Shown piece after piece: positions 10,704-22,099 of a DNA stretch of 64,000 nucleotides; the first letter of the stretch is position 1; each line of letters starts with the position of its first letter. The notes under the pieces were generated by a model. The model saw nothing but the letters and a program-made list of their open reading frames with translations. It had not been told where the DNA came from and did no database searches. A program made the position numbers and the translations under genes. The stretch is taken from NCBI GenBank assembly GCA_900169235.1, contig FWCC01000247.1, positions 1 to 64,000 on the forward strand, given 5' to 3'. Source of the DNA: Zarea fungicola (taxonomy: Eukaryota > Ascomycota > Sordariomycetes > Hypocreales > Cordycipitaceae).

Positions 10704-10976
10704 TTGGCATCACTCAAAGACATAGTGTACTTCACGAACTCAGAGTTAGGGCAAGTATCAGTCATCCTGGCCGTGGCTGCAGAGATCGCAACCCAACTTC
10801 CAGGACATGTCCATCTCGCGTCGTTCAACCCTCTAGCGTTTTCAATTCCCGATCGTATCAAGTTCCACTGCCTCGCCGGCAAGTCTATGACGACAATGGC
10901 AGAAGAGCGCGGCATCCGCTTCCTGCCCATGCGCCTTCTTGCTGTCGCTGGTTGTGTTGCTGCCATAATACTGTAA
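10704..10976 (+). pseudogene. N-terminal stump of a UDP-glycosyltransferase
   Basis: The frame reads as the first strand-helix units of a fungal UDP-glucosyltransferase: IVYFTNSELGQVSV, an A.EIATQLPGHVHLASF segment, PDRIKFHCLAGKSM and ERGIRFLP. These correspond to the FFTNSEHGQ...HLA...GKSM...ERGI pattern of that family. The expected initiator is TTG instead of ATG at 10704, and the frame stops at about 90 residues, with no nucleotide-sugar-binding C-terminal half. It is a truncated relic. Confidence 0.55.
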
Positions 10977-11083
10977 AAAGAAATAACAATCGTAGACGGT
11001 GTACAATAACAATCAGCCTATAGAGTAAACTATAGAGGGTCTGCCAATAAAGCATAAGGAAGCACCTTTAGGCAACTGATCTA

Positions 11084-11460
11084 CAGTGGGGGCCAAAAGT
11101 CACACAGTAAATCGCAAGTCATGTTGCAACGCCTTAATTAACACATTAACTTTCACCCACTATAACTCCACCAAATGCTTTAAATTTTAATTTAATATAA
11201 GTAAGGGATAAATACATAGTTCTTAAATCAAATAATACACAACACTACTGCTTAGCGCAGCTATCTCCGACTAGAAAATCTCTAAGAAATCCATCACCAC
11301 CAAGAAATCCATCACCACTCAGTGCCGACAGTAGACATAATACATAGGCTAGTGCACTAGGCCTAACTTCATCGGTTTTACTAAAAAGGCACTTATAATT
11401 TTATAAGTATAAATTAAAATAACCTCAAGGTTATCTTTTCACTACAACAATTTCCCTATT
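11084..11460. mobile_element. possible mariner-like element end in AT-rich DNA
   Basis: After a TA dinucleotide the sequence begins CAGTGGGGGCCAAAAGTCAC, close to the terminal inverted repeats of Tc1/mariner elements (CAGT....CCAAAAGT). The following 350 bp are AT-rich and include an 18-bp unit repeated in tandem near 11282-11318. I found no matching opposite terminal repeat and no transposase, so this is a one-ended remnant at best. Confidence 0.35.
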
Positions 11461-11544
11461 TCTAATAACAGGTTGTTCGTAAAAAATCACTAGAAAATCT
11501 TGTAAATCTCGTGAAAATCTTGGCCGTGTGGCTATCTGGATGTA

Positions 11545-12187
11545 TTAAACAGTCGCAGGGGCCTTTCTCCTTCCGAAATGGCCACCCTCGGCCGTCGGGC
11601 TTGTTAAAAGGCGGTCGGCAAGTAGGCTGCAAAGGAAGAAGAAACTGAAGTCTGCGATGAGTTTGGCGAAAACTAAAAAGGGAAAAGCGATTCAGGACGA
11701 CGCTGTTCGACTTACAAGGTAAAGAAATTGAAGGCAATAGCGGTCTTCTTGATGCCGCATTTATTGGAATCTTTGTCGCCCCAGCCGAAAGAGTAACCGG
11801 AGCAGCGGTTGCCGGCCCAATCCTGCACAGACAGGATGAAGGAGGTGAGCCAAAGATAAGACATTATGAGACTGAGTGGAAGAATGTGGCTGCGAGTAGC
11901 GCGGAGGAAGGACGTAATAACGACAAAGGTGTAGATGACAAAAGTGAGGACAGCCTAAGGTGGACACGACGATGTTAACTCCATGCTAGCTTCTGCGCGT
12001 GAAATTTAGCTGAATTAGGCAGATGATTGCGACATACAATAACCTCCTCGTATATAGTGTGGGTGTTTCTCTGATAGTGGACACCGGCTGTAGAAAGACT
12101 GATGAGATATGACATGATTCCCATCACGATAAGGGACGAGACCCAGACACCGAAATGAATGGCTGTGAGAGCAATTCCATGTAGCAT
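11545..12187 (-). CDS. MARVEL-like four-transmembrane protein
   Basis: Exons are 12187-12038, 11954-11716 and 11644-11545, 162 aa. Introns are GTATGT/CTTAG and GTAAGT/CTTCAG; the distal acceptor is chosen because it keeps the frame and yields a fourth membrane helix. Four hydrophobic segments lie at about residues 8-30, 50-66, 72-92 and 123-140. A cysteine pair sits in the loop between TM3 and TM4 (NRCSGYS...KCGIKKT), as in fungal MARVEL/membrane-associating domain proteins. Such proteins lie in the plasma membrane, often near membrane microdomains. The gene is intact and the C-terminus is short and basic. Confidence 0.65.
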
Positions 12188-13172
12188 GTTTGAGAGTTAT
12201 TATGAATAATAATGATACGGGAATTGTGGACCTTGATGGTGGCTTCTTTTATCTGTTGCGGCGTAGAAGGGAAGAATCGCATACTTTGTACGGTTGACGA
12301 AACGCTCTGGGTCGCGCTCTATATATATTACTGTCGCGGCAGGTGGAAAATTCCCATAGGATCTTCCTCCTTCATGACGTAAATTCGCAAGTTGCGTTTC
12401 ACTTGAGGGCGAAAAGGAAATGGGGGCGAGGGTGGTACGTCATAGAAGCTCTGCTGTCGCACAACGCGCATGGTTACGAGTACAGCAAGCAAAGAACAAA
12501 ACCCAGCCCCCTTCGGCAAAGAATGGACCAACTTCAAAAAGTGGACGTCGGCTATAAATCGCATATCTAAAATTTAGAAACTTTATAGTCGGTCTTCGAC
12601 AAAGTCTTTCTATTCATAACTGCATCCCTTTGGATGTAAGAAGCCTTTAGTAGGTATTTTTACGGCCTAGATGAAGATATCTCCTTAGTAAACTCGTCAC
12701 ACTTTCGTTGGCTAATATCCTGGCAAGTTACCATACTGAATGCTTTGCACAGCAGGGAAAATCCACACGGACCAGATAGGGAACGTGAAGCATGAACAAG
12801 ACCTTGTGTCATGAATTACAAAAACATGACGTCGTGCTTTTGTAAGACAAGTGGATCATGAAGTTTCCCCGACTAGCGTACCCCTTCAGACTCCCCATTT
12901 TCTCTCTCACCATTGTCATCATTGTCACCATCCTCGCCATCCTCGCTCAAACCGGCAGGGATCCCTTACGTGATTTCTTTTTTTTATTCCGACTCTTCAT
13001 GCACTCACTTTTCTGAATTGTGTGACTTCTCAACCGGCGTCTATCCCACGATACTATGCATCGAGCCCTAGAGAAGATACATTCTGGTTCTGCTGGTATA
13101 GAAGAATGTCAATGCTGTCGCGACGATGAGCTGGAAGATTCAGATAGATGCGAATCGGACGCGTGGTCTACT
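12188..13172. other. no supported gene
   Basis: A 52-codon plus-strand frame at 12858-13016 starts with ATG and has one strong hydrophobic segment (FSLTIVIIVTILAILA). It could be a small membrane peptide or chance. Nothing else is visible. Confidence 0.3.
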
Positions 13173-13650
13173 TAAATGACCCAGATCCGAGCTCGCTAGA
13201 ACGCTATGCTATAAGCAAGTTGACTCTAATCCTTGCCCGATTCGGGTTGCTTGAGCTTGTGAGTAAACCCACTAGCGACTCCGTCTAGGCTTTCGCAGTT
13301 TACCCTGGCGCTATATGTGTTCTAAAAACAAAAATAGAGGGATTATACTATTTTTTACTAAAGCATTATTTAATAGGTCAATACGGCTATGCAAGATTTA
13401 CGGAAGCATGCGTATCCTGGATTCACAAGACAGCTAATTGCCGGGCGATGAAGGCCATGGTTCGTGACCTGGAACAGGCTCTTATTGCACGCGCTCAGGC
13501 ACTTACCATGCCAGAAGCTGAACAGAGGTAACAAACGGCGCATGCTTTTCCGATCCTGAAAATTTAGGCAGCGAGAGCTCTCTGGCTTCGGCCGGAAAAC
13601 TGGTGGCAGAACTGTGGGAGCTCAACGAGAAGCTCGTTAAGGATAAATAA
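13173..13650 (+). pseudogene. relic of a short-chain dehydrogenase/reductase
   Basis: The pieces follow SDR order but in shifted frames: SLERYAISKLTLILAR with a YxxxK catalytic pair, then FAVYPGAIC resembling the HPG motif after the catalytic helix. A helical segment WIHKTANCRAMKAMV follows, and a C-terminal part ending ELWELNEKLVKDK before a stop. At least two frame changes and a stop separate them. No N-terminal nucleotide-binding GxxxGxG part was found upstream. I infer a decayed SDR. Confidence 0.4.
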
Positions 13651-14166
13651 ACAACCACTCTACTACCCACGTCCAACACGTTTGAATCATACACCCGAAA
13701 CTAGCAAATGATCTCATTACGGAATCTTCCTGAGTGGATACGCCAACTTCTCCCTCGTATGCTCCTTCACCAGTAGACTAGGGCTTCCCCTACGTAATCG
13801 GCTTAGATTAATCAAAACAGGAGTAGAACACCAGCATGAAATGTTTAATCGATCAGACTGGCAATTTTCGAATTACGGATTTATGTGGTGGCTGCGCTGA
13901 TGGTTAGAAATGCAACGTGCATGACTAAAATACATAAGCTCTTTTCCAAGCAAAACTGAATCATAAGGTTTTATCCAAGTAACGAGGACTAGAATGGAGA
14001 AGACGTGAACGGAATACGGCCATTCTACACACAGCTTCTTGACCAGCTATTAATAGCTGTGGCTTTCCAGCCCTCTTATTGCTTGAGCTAGCAGCTTTTT
14101 GTTAAGTATCTAGTGGCAGGTTTTCATTTTACTATATAGAAAACTATTTACACTTAACCCTTCCTT
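13651..14166. other. gene-free spacer
   Basis: No open frame or motif is apparent. It lies between the SDR relic and the 3' end of the NmrA-like gene. Confidence 0.4.
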
Positions 14167-15167
14167 TCAAGTATATACCTTTCTGACTTTGCCGGCCAAT
14201 AATTCCTTCCCAAACTCCTCCATCTTCTTTGGCTGAAAGTCAGGATAGAGCTCGCGGGCGTCAATATATCCCAAATAGCGTGCATACTCAGGCGTGTTGT
14301 CTCCACGCAAACCCCAGCTATTTAAAAACTCAAACTGCGTAAGCTTCCACCAGTCAGGTGAAGGAAAAGGTGCCCCTCGAGGGATCCCATTGAGTATAGA
14401 GGTAATAACCTCCTTAGAAAGGTATTTACGCTGAATCACCTCGCCGCTTTGGCTTTCAATGAGGTCGTAAATCTCATTTTGCGTCTTCAATTCCCCATAC
14501 GCAAATACCATCTTGTTCAAAGTTCTTGGGTCGATGATAATGCGAGCTACATACCGCCCTACGTCAGCGAGATCCGTATGCGCGATTGGAGTGTCGCCGG
14601 AACCGGCAATCGCATCCTTCTGCTCGCTCAGCGCATAGTCAATTCGACCAGAGGGAAGGTGGGGGAAGGCAATCTGGAACCACCATCCATTATCAATGAC
14701 AGTGTAAGGAAGAGCGAGTTTCTTGACATGGTTGAGAACCTCTTCCTTTTCTTCGCGCGGGGTGATGATCCCCGTGGGGGGTGAAACAGGTGCGTAGAAG
14801 GTAGGGACAAAGCGTTTGACACCAGCGGCTTTGGCAGCAGTAGCAAGGGGGATCTGGGTCAGGATGGCGGGAAAAGCGACGGCTGCGATAAGGGTTTCGA
14901 CCCCAGCGAGGGTAGGAACCAGGGTCGAAGGGTCTGCGCTGAGATCGATGGCACGGACCTCAATTCCACGGCTTCGCAGGGCATTATTGGCGGCGTTGTT
15001 GAATGAAGATGGCCGAGTTAAGGCAATAATTTCCTGGCCGAGTAAGTAACCCTAAGAATGGGAATGGCAAAGGATGTACTACTTACAAAGCCGTGTGTGG
15101 ATTCTTGAAGGGCGTTGACAATGGAAGAACCATTTTCGCCGGTGGCACCTAAAATTGCGACCTTCAT
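14167..15167 (-). CDS. NmrA-like / isoflavone-reductase-like NAD(P)-binding protein
   Basis: Exons are 15167-15087 and 15033-14167, 315 aa, with a 53-nt intron (GTAAGT/CCAG). The N-terminus reads VAILGATGENGSS, the GxxGxxG dinucleotide-binding loop of atypical SDRs, followed by ALTRPSS at the end of strand 2. The family includes the nitrogen regulator NmrA and phenylcoumaran/isoflavone reductase-like enzymes; it either senses NADP(H) or reduces aromatic substrates. A segment GVKRFVPTFYAP fits the family. No signal peptide is seen, so it is cytoplasmic. The frame is open throughout, and the gene lies between two disrupted genes. Substrate unknown. Confidence 0.8.
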
Positions 15168-16089
15168 AGTCTCTAAACTCAACTGAGACTTGGTGATTCA
15201 ATGAAGGTTTCTGAACAGGGTCTGGGGACCTGAATTTACTACTTGTTCTCTTGTCTCGGTCGGTACGTTGTATATATGGTCTTGCCATATCTGCTTAGGT
15301 AATGTCCCGTTACAAATCCGGATTGCAGGTCACTGCTTATACCAAGCTTATTTGAGCATGGTAAAAAAACTTTTACACCACTAGTGCCACCTAAAGCCAG
15401 CTCCAAGCGGCCCGACGGTACGTTATTTTCCTCTCAACGAAAAAGCACACTTGCGGCGGGTTAGTCCGAACATCAGCGGGCTGCCCGTACTCTCCGCATG
15501 TGGAACACAATGCATTCTGTAACGTGGCCGGAGAATATCTATTTATGAATCTATTTACGTATCTTCATGCAGAACCAGAGTTAAACAGACATAATTATAC
15601 AAGGGTTAGGCACGAAAGTAAGAAATGCGATCCGAAATCGGCTGTTAGTCTAAATACTATGCCAGCTTTTAATCTAGTTGAGAATTTGCAATAGAAGCAG
15701 TACACGTGTGCAGTGGTTGGGCAGTACAGCAGAGCATTACCTGATCTTCACAGCAGTCCTGTTTATACCGTAATTATACTCTAAGGAGTTATACGTCGTC
15801 AGGGAGAAAATATAAATTTCTAGTTAAACTGTTTAAACAATACAGGCGTGGCTAAGCAGCAGTTGGGAGGTCAATTGTAGAATGCTGTACGAACAGGAAT
15901 ACATGACTTTATTTAAACGGGAAAAATGGCCAGTCCTGTCTCTAAAAAGATCAAGCTACTAATCTACCCGTCGACAGTTTTGGTTATGCGGGCAAAAGCG
16001 ACGCGGGACTCTAGCTTGCTATCACATGCATTATGCAACTTAACGTAGTGTAAATACCTAAACAATCGTAAAGTATAATATACCGCGCA
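15168..16089. other. no gene recognised
   Basis: This stretch contains the NmrA-like gene's upstream region and then AT-rich DNA. A 64-codon plus-strand frame near 15500 has no recognisable features. Confidence 0.4.
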
Positions 16090-17054
16090 TTATTTCGGCT
16101 TATTGTATAATTTCATAAGCGTGGCACCCAAATCTTGCTCAATCGAAACGTCCGTCATGTTTTTGGTCACATCCAGAAATTCTTGGAACAACCGCTGTGC
16201 CGCTGGAAGCGCAATCAGCTTCTGAAACTCATCTGCGTTGAACTGGATTTGATCCTTGGTTGGCTTCCTTAAATTGATGGACGATTTGATGCTAGTGAGA
16301 GCCTCGTGCGGAAATAAAGCGATCCGCTCGGCCAATTCTCGTACGTGAGAATAGAGCTCTTCCGAACTCTCAAACGCCCTATTAATCCATCCGTACCTCT
16401 CTGCAAGGAAAGGATCAATATCTTTCCCAGAAAGGGCGTATTCCAGAGCCCGTCCTCAACCAAAAAGCTCCGCCATGTACAAGTGTGCTCCTGCCGCACT
16501 TGCTAGGCCAATACCGACCTCGAAAGTGCCAATAACAGCTTTCCTGGAAGCGAAGCGCATGTCACAAGCCAAAATGAGCTCATTGCCTATGCCCCTGGCT
16601 GCTCCGTCGATTGCCGCAATAGTAGCCTGTGGCAGTTGCGTGATGTTCCAGAGCACGTTGGCTGAAAAAGACTGTGCAAGAGCAACTTCCGGAGAATAAG
16701 GGTCATCTAGGGAATGAATCAACTGTGAGTATTTATTTTCCCTAAGATCGCACCTTAAATGTAGACTCTACCTTTACGGGGAAGGAAGTCGTAGTGAGCC
16801 GAGAAGAACGCCGGATTCCCACTCTGGAAAATAACGACCTTCACAGCAGGATCATTGCGTACGGAGGTGACTACCTGATCGATTTCAAACAATGCTCTCT
16901 GGCCAACCAGATTCACGTTGCTGGCAGTATTATTGATGGTAACGGTTAAGACACCATTCGAGAGTGATTTTGCAAGACTGGTATAGTTCTGACCATTGAC
17001 TGCTTTCGCAGTGGCGATTACCAAGAGAAGAGAATGAAAGGCTTTCATGTTCAT
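16090..17054 (-). pseudogene. secretory crotonase (enoyl-CoA hydratase-like) with in-frame TGA
   Basis: Exons are 17054-16772 and 16706-16090, with GTAGAG and CCTAG intron borders; total length is exactly 300 codons. The N-terminus is a signal peptide (AFHSLLLVIATAKAVNG), unusual for a crotonase-fold enzyme but known in a fungal subgroup. The crotonase core is visible: VKVVIFQSGNPAFFSAH, AIDGAARGIGNELILACDMRFAS, IGLASAAGAH. At 16458-16456 a TGA follows AELFG, just before GRALEYAL, where relatives have Arg; CGA to TGA is the likely change. The remaining 120 codons to the natural stop are open, so the stop seems to be the only lesion. Either it is a very young pseudogene or the codon is read through or edited. 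Confidence 0.75.
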
Positions 17055-20000
17055 TAACGGCGGCAATACAATAACAACCAAACTTTACTTTAAGAGCTTT
17101 TAAAGAAATTGTGTGAAGTGGTTTCACTACCAGAGACGGGCGACTTGCGCTTTATATAGCGCTGTAGAAGCGGGAATTCCTCCGTAAGGGCAAGCATTCA
17201 TTTCGCTAATTGAAAACGCCATAAGCCAGAGAAGACTTTAGGTTTACAAGTGCATTAAGGACAACTCCCTGTCCTCAAATCAGGTAAGCATTAGGCTTCT
17301 TTTAGAACAAGGTGGGAATACTGCTTAGCAAGCACCCTGGAATGCTGTGTCATGTCTGCTTAGAAACTCTCACGAATGACCGCAACAGTCCGCGAAAATC
17401 AGAAACGCTGCAATAGATTACCCCCACAATGGTCAGCGCTAACGGATGCCCAACCCTATCTGGAACCTTTATGTCATCGATCTCTTTCCAATAACCGCAG
17501 TCTCATAATATCAGCGCACAGTAGCATTCTTTCAAGTGTCCCTAGCTTCAAAAAGCGTGCTCCACTTCTCCATAAGCCTTTTAAGACAAATTTCTAAGAA
17601 AAACATCTACTTCATGTTAGTTTTATACTCGATTACACCATACTGTACTGTATAGCTGGCCTTATTTCTATTAGTCACTAAACTTTAAGGCTTAAGCAAT
17701 ACATAGAAACCCAAGTTGACCCCATAAACGGTAGTCCTCAAGAACGTGATTTAATCCCGAAGCATAAGCAGCGTTCAGACTGCCGCATCGACCTGGAAAG
17801 CTGCCGCTAGAGCTGCCTCGTCGTTTACAGTCGGTCTGTGTGGCCCCTAAAGCACAGAGCTAAGCTTAGCGGCCTTTTTGTTAGAAAAACCCAGGTCGAT
17901 GTTCTAAGACGATAGCTTCTGTCGCTTAATTACTAGTTAAACACGGGTGGTTTCCTGTACCAATAATAACAGTGAATGATTTCATTTTAACGGCATGCAG
18001 TAAATTGAGAATCGCCTTAGTCCAGTACCATGAGATGACAGCTTATGGAGATATCTTACCATCTTTAACCGCAAGTTTATAATCTCCGACAAGTGGCAGG
18101 ACAGCGGCCGAATGCTTGTAACTCGATGGTCGGTGAGCGCACTAGCGTGGCGGGACACGCGTAGTAGCCCGCATTCTGACTCCACTGTCCGCATGTGGAG
18201 GTTGTGCGCATCGTGTTATCGGTAATGGAGCTACGCCTTCTGGCGGTGGCCGAGATGGGTTACTTAAGTTACTCTGTGGATTACCTGCAAAACTGGGGAA
18301 AATAAAGGGCATCGGTTTTAATAATATACCGCTATCTGTGGTTTGGTGGGAGGTTGAGAAAGCATTTCCCGCACAGGCGGAACCTGAGCAGCAACCAATA
18401 GAATCATCGGTTCTAGATTAGGAATTTGGTATGCAAGTCCCAGTCATGCGATGATGGTTGCTCTTAATCTCTGTATGAGTCGAAACCGTACGTTCCATCA
18501 CCCAGTTAGGAGGATAAATTTCTGATACTCGGCCTTCGGTTTGAAGCGATGTCACAGTATCCTAGCAATTGAAGAAGGATGGATTATAACCGATCACCTA
18601 ATGGGAAGTATCTGATTATAGAAGAAGCGATTAATCTGGCTACAAATTGGCTGGTCCGACCCGTTCTCCATGGCAGGGATGCTGTTCTGACTTGCCGGAT
18701 ATGCCTACACTTTACTGGCGCTTATGACTGGTAGTACCAGATTGCCTTCCCCGACACTTCCTCCCGGCCGGCCGAACTGACAATCCCTTGAGCGAGCAAG
18801 TGGATACCCAGCTGCCAGAGTCAGCACGTCCGTTGCTGGTAAGTTGGTGGGCTAGTGCAAAAAGTCATGCGCAGTGAACCCCCCAAGTCCCCCTGGTTGT
18901 GAATACAGTAGATTCACTTTGTTCAGCCCAATCTTTGCAAGTAGTTCGTCATATTCCTGCTTGTGCAGCGATAGTTGCTTTCGGTGGACACTAGACATTC
19001 CATCGCTGAGTTACCTGGTTACCTGGTTTGTTCCACATCTTGGTTTAGAGTAGACAAGGCGGCAAACATACCTCGCAGCATATACACGTAAGCTCTTCAG
19101 ACGTTCGCAGGTAGCTTTTTTATCAACTTTTCTGAGCAAAGAGTATTATACCAAAATTAACGGAAGAGTGGGACTCGTAGTATATTCCTACCATCGGCAA
19201 CTTTATGCCACCAGTACCACCTTTTTGTAGCTAGTGCAGTTTGCTGCGACACTCAAAAGGACACTTTCGCGTCGAACTATAGAGGTATAGTATTCTATAA
19301 CATAATATTGTCGTGAGATGATTCCGCTCAAATACTGTACCATGCCTGGCCACCGACTATACCGTCCCTTTCTACCGCTCCTGTAGACTTTATCGTCCGT
19401 CTCTTGGCTATTCCTATCATTATCCTGCACATATATTTTAATGCCACTTGTGGCTCGTCTATTGCGGTCATTCCCATTAAGTGCTTTTGGGACCTTGCCA
19501 CAACTTGCGTCCTAATCTCCACATTGATCAAACACTCTTATACCGATGGCTTAAATGGGATTTCAGTATCTATTGCATTCTCTCGTATCATATCACCCAA
19601 GGCAGCCCTGACCCCGAATCAAATTTAAACAGTCAGAGGCAAAACATTAGTACTAGCATGCCATCAATACAGTACTCAACAGGCCTCTGCTCAGTCCGCA
19701 GTTTCCACAGTCGCGACTAGTCTCTCACCTGGCCCAATTTTAGGCAGGCGCAGCCGTGCTGAGATTATGGCATAAAACCAACCACCTGTAAGGACGAGGG
19801 TGCTAGGTAACCACTCGGCCACAGAGACCATCAAAAGATCAAGTAATAACCTGCCGTGGCCGGATATCACTAGCATCCAATATATACCTTCTTGGTCCCT
19901 GACACCACCTCACTGCCCCTCCACCGCTCTCAAGCCGGAGTTCCACAGAGCACACCAGAACTGCCCAGAAAAAGAAACACCATTTGATACCCCTAGCAGA

Positions 20001-20353
20001 CGATATTGTTGCAATTGTAGTCGCATGCACCGACAATTCCGATGTTCTGTCATCAATATGATGCAAAGGGATTTGGAAAATAAGTCTTTTAACGAACTAG
20101 TCATTCTTAGACCGCCCATATGGGACTTGGTCAATTACACAGCTTTTCCCGCCAAAGATACGAACCATCGCAGAGGGGGGACTGCCGATAACACAGCTAT
20201 GCAAATCGCAGCGCAGCACAAACAACAGTCTAGACGCAAAATAGCAAGATAGTTATCGCCAGCTACTCAGTGACGTTAAGCTGCAGCCTGCGTTCAATCA
20301 AACTAAGAACAGAGGCTTGAACCAGCTACCAATGTCATCGATATTGGTACCGT
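17055..20353. other. 3.3-kb stretch without a recognised gene
   Basis: Several frames of 60-150 codons exist (for example 19404-19628 with hydrophobic content and 19800-20252), but none shows a motif, convincing splice borders or a good start context. Many scattered stops suggest decayed DNA. Confidence 0.4.
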
Positions 20354-22099
20354 TCACGTTCCATGTGGGAACACAAGTGGTGCGCGTGTGCATGTTCGTT
20401 TCTCCAATAAGCGTAAATACGTGCCTGCTCGAAACATTAAGGATGAGGTTTCACGCTGTAAATGGAGATACTTACCAACAACTAGCCAACGCTTGCTGAC
20501 AACATCTAGGCCTTGCTTGCTCACCTGTATCCTATTCGATAGCTCGTCACTCATGGCATCCTGGCCCAGGAGGATTGAAACCGCTGTCGATCTGTAAAAC
20601 CAACCCGATAGTAACGGGCAATACTCGTCTGGTGTACCTCGATTTCCATCTCGGAGACCTTGCAGAATAATCGCAGACTGCCTGGAGATTGATTCCAGAG
20701 TAGAGAGGGCATACTCTCTAGTCATCATGGAAACAGACTGGGATCTTATGCTAAGGAGGTGGCTGTGAATGAGAATCAAGGAACTGTGTAGATTGTTAGT
20801 CACCGAAATGAAAGCCAACCTGGGTTCAATCGGGGATTCTTTACTCCACGCAAACAGCATGCGGCACGCAGAATACAGAGGAATTTAGTTCAGCTTCAGA
20901 GGCGCTCAGGGACGAGAGTGCTTTAAGCGTCCGGTCAAGCTGCATGATATGCTCCTCGTCAATAGAGTTTGCCCTCACAACACGAAGACTCATAGCCAGC
21001 AGGCTATTTGCTTGCACTAGACGTGCAAAACGACCCATATCGGAGACTGCAGCTGCGCTAACAACGAACTTTTGCCTGTCAGTCCATTCCTATTCCCAAA
21101 GTTAGTTGCAAGCCTTACACCCGTCGGCGAGTACTAACACCACGATCCCATTGTCGGTCTTCAACCGGTAGAAGGGCACCTTCGGGAGGTTCCGGTATGC
21201 AGGATGACAAATACGGACGGCCAATACAAATATGTCTAAAAGGTCAGCATCTACAGTGTAAGCCAGATGAGAGCCATACTTGTCCAATATCAGTACCATC
21301 CACCACGCTCGGTTCCGCTCTTCTTGCTCAACCCAGCGGTGAGGGGTGTTTTCGAAGATAGTAATATCATGTTCCAGACCGAGCGCAAGCCCAATTCGTG
21401 AACATAGACCAACAGTGAAGTATGCCGAAGGGTAAATTCCATGGCCCACCTCATATATGCCCAGCAATAGGGCGGATTGAAGAGCTTTAATAGTGATGAT
21501 CCCGTTCGCTTCTATGTTTAATAGCTGTTCTTTAGCAATTTGATATAGTTCTTGGATATCCAGATGGCTATACGGCTGCGTTGGTTCGGACATAAGCAGC
21601 CTCAGACAGAGCGTTAGACAGGCTGTGTCAAGGGGAAATTCAGAAGGTAACATTGGCAGAGAACCGAAGAATCTGATTCTAGATATAAACGGCATCGCTA
21701 TATGGAGAGTTTCAAAGTACCGTTGCGCGATAGCAAGTATATCCTCCACATCTCCTATCGCGATAATTAGAGGCGCCGGCAAGGTTGGTTGCGGCGTTGG
21801 TACGTGAAATTCTCCCGACACAGACGAGTCCAGAAACCAGTGCATGATTGATTCGTTCGGTCTATTAGGCTGACTTGGTTCCTTGGAGACGGTCATGGCA
21901 GACGGTATGGGATAGTGGCATTCGCGACCGTGCCTGAAAGAGCCAATTGATCAGCCTAGGGAACAGGGAGACTGCCACCGGTCAATAACTGGTACCTTGT
22001 ACAACTATCGCATACAGGAAGCTGCCTATCACATCCTCGTTTACGTAATCTGCAGGCCTCGCATGCCAACATGGCAAACTCAGGCTCAGAATGATGCAT
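20354..22099 (-). CDS. Zn(II)2Cys6 transcription factor A
   Basis: A nuclear fungal-type regulator of 492 aa. Exons are 22099-21996, 21933-21280, 21235-21139, 21089-20845, 20783-20476 and 20424-20354. The zinc cluster ACEACRLRKRGCDRQL..C..C...C lies at residues 11-42, with the sixth cysteine in exon 2. The middle region has the fungal transcription-factor domain pattern: ALLLGIYEVGHGIYPSAY near residue 170, then LGLALGLEHD-type and RRAWW-like (RNRAWWMVLILDK) motifs. The third intron's donor is GTTAGT. The last 51-nt intron is a multiple of three and open, so retaining it only lengthens the tail. It is a paralogue of factor B across a 1.1-kb shared upstream region, with the same exon count and an identical third-exon length of 97 nt. 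Target genes unknown. Confidence 0.8.

Noticed and set aside
11645..11715. MARVEL-like gene read as frameshifted at its last exon
   Set aside because: A downstream acceptor (CTTCAG) keeps the frame and gives the expected fourth membrane helix.
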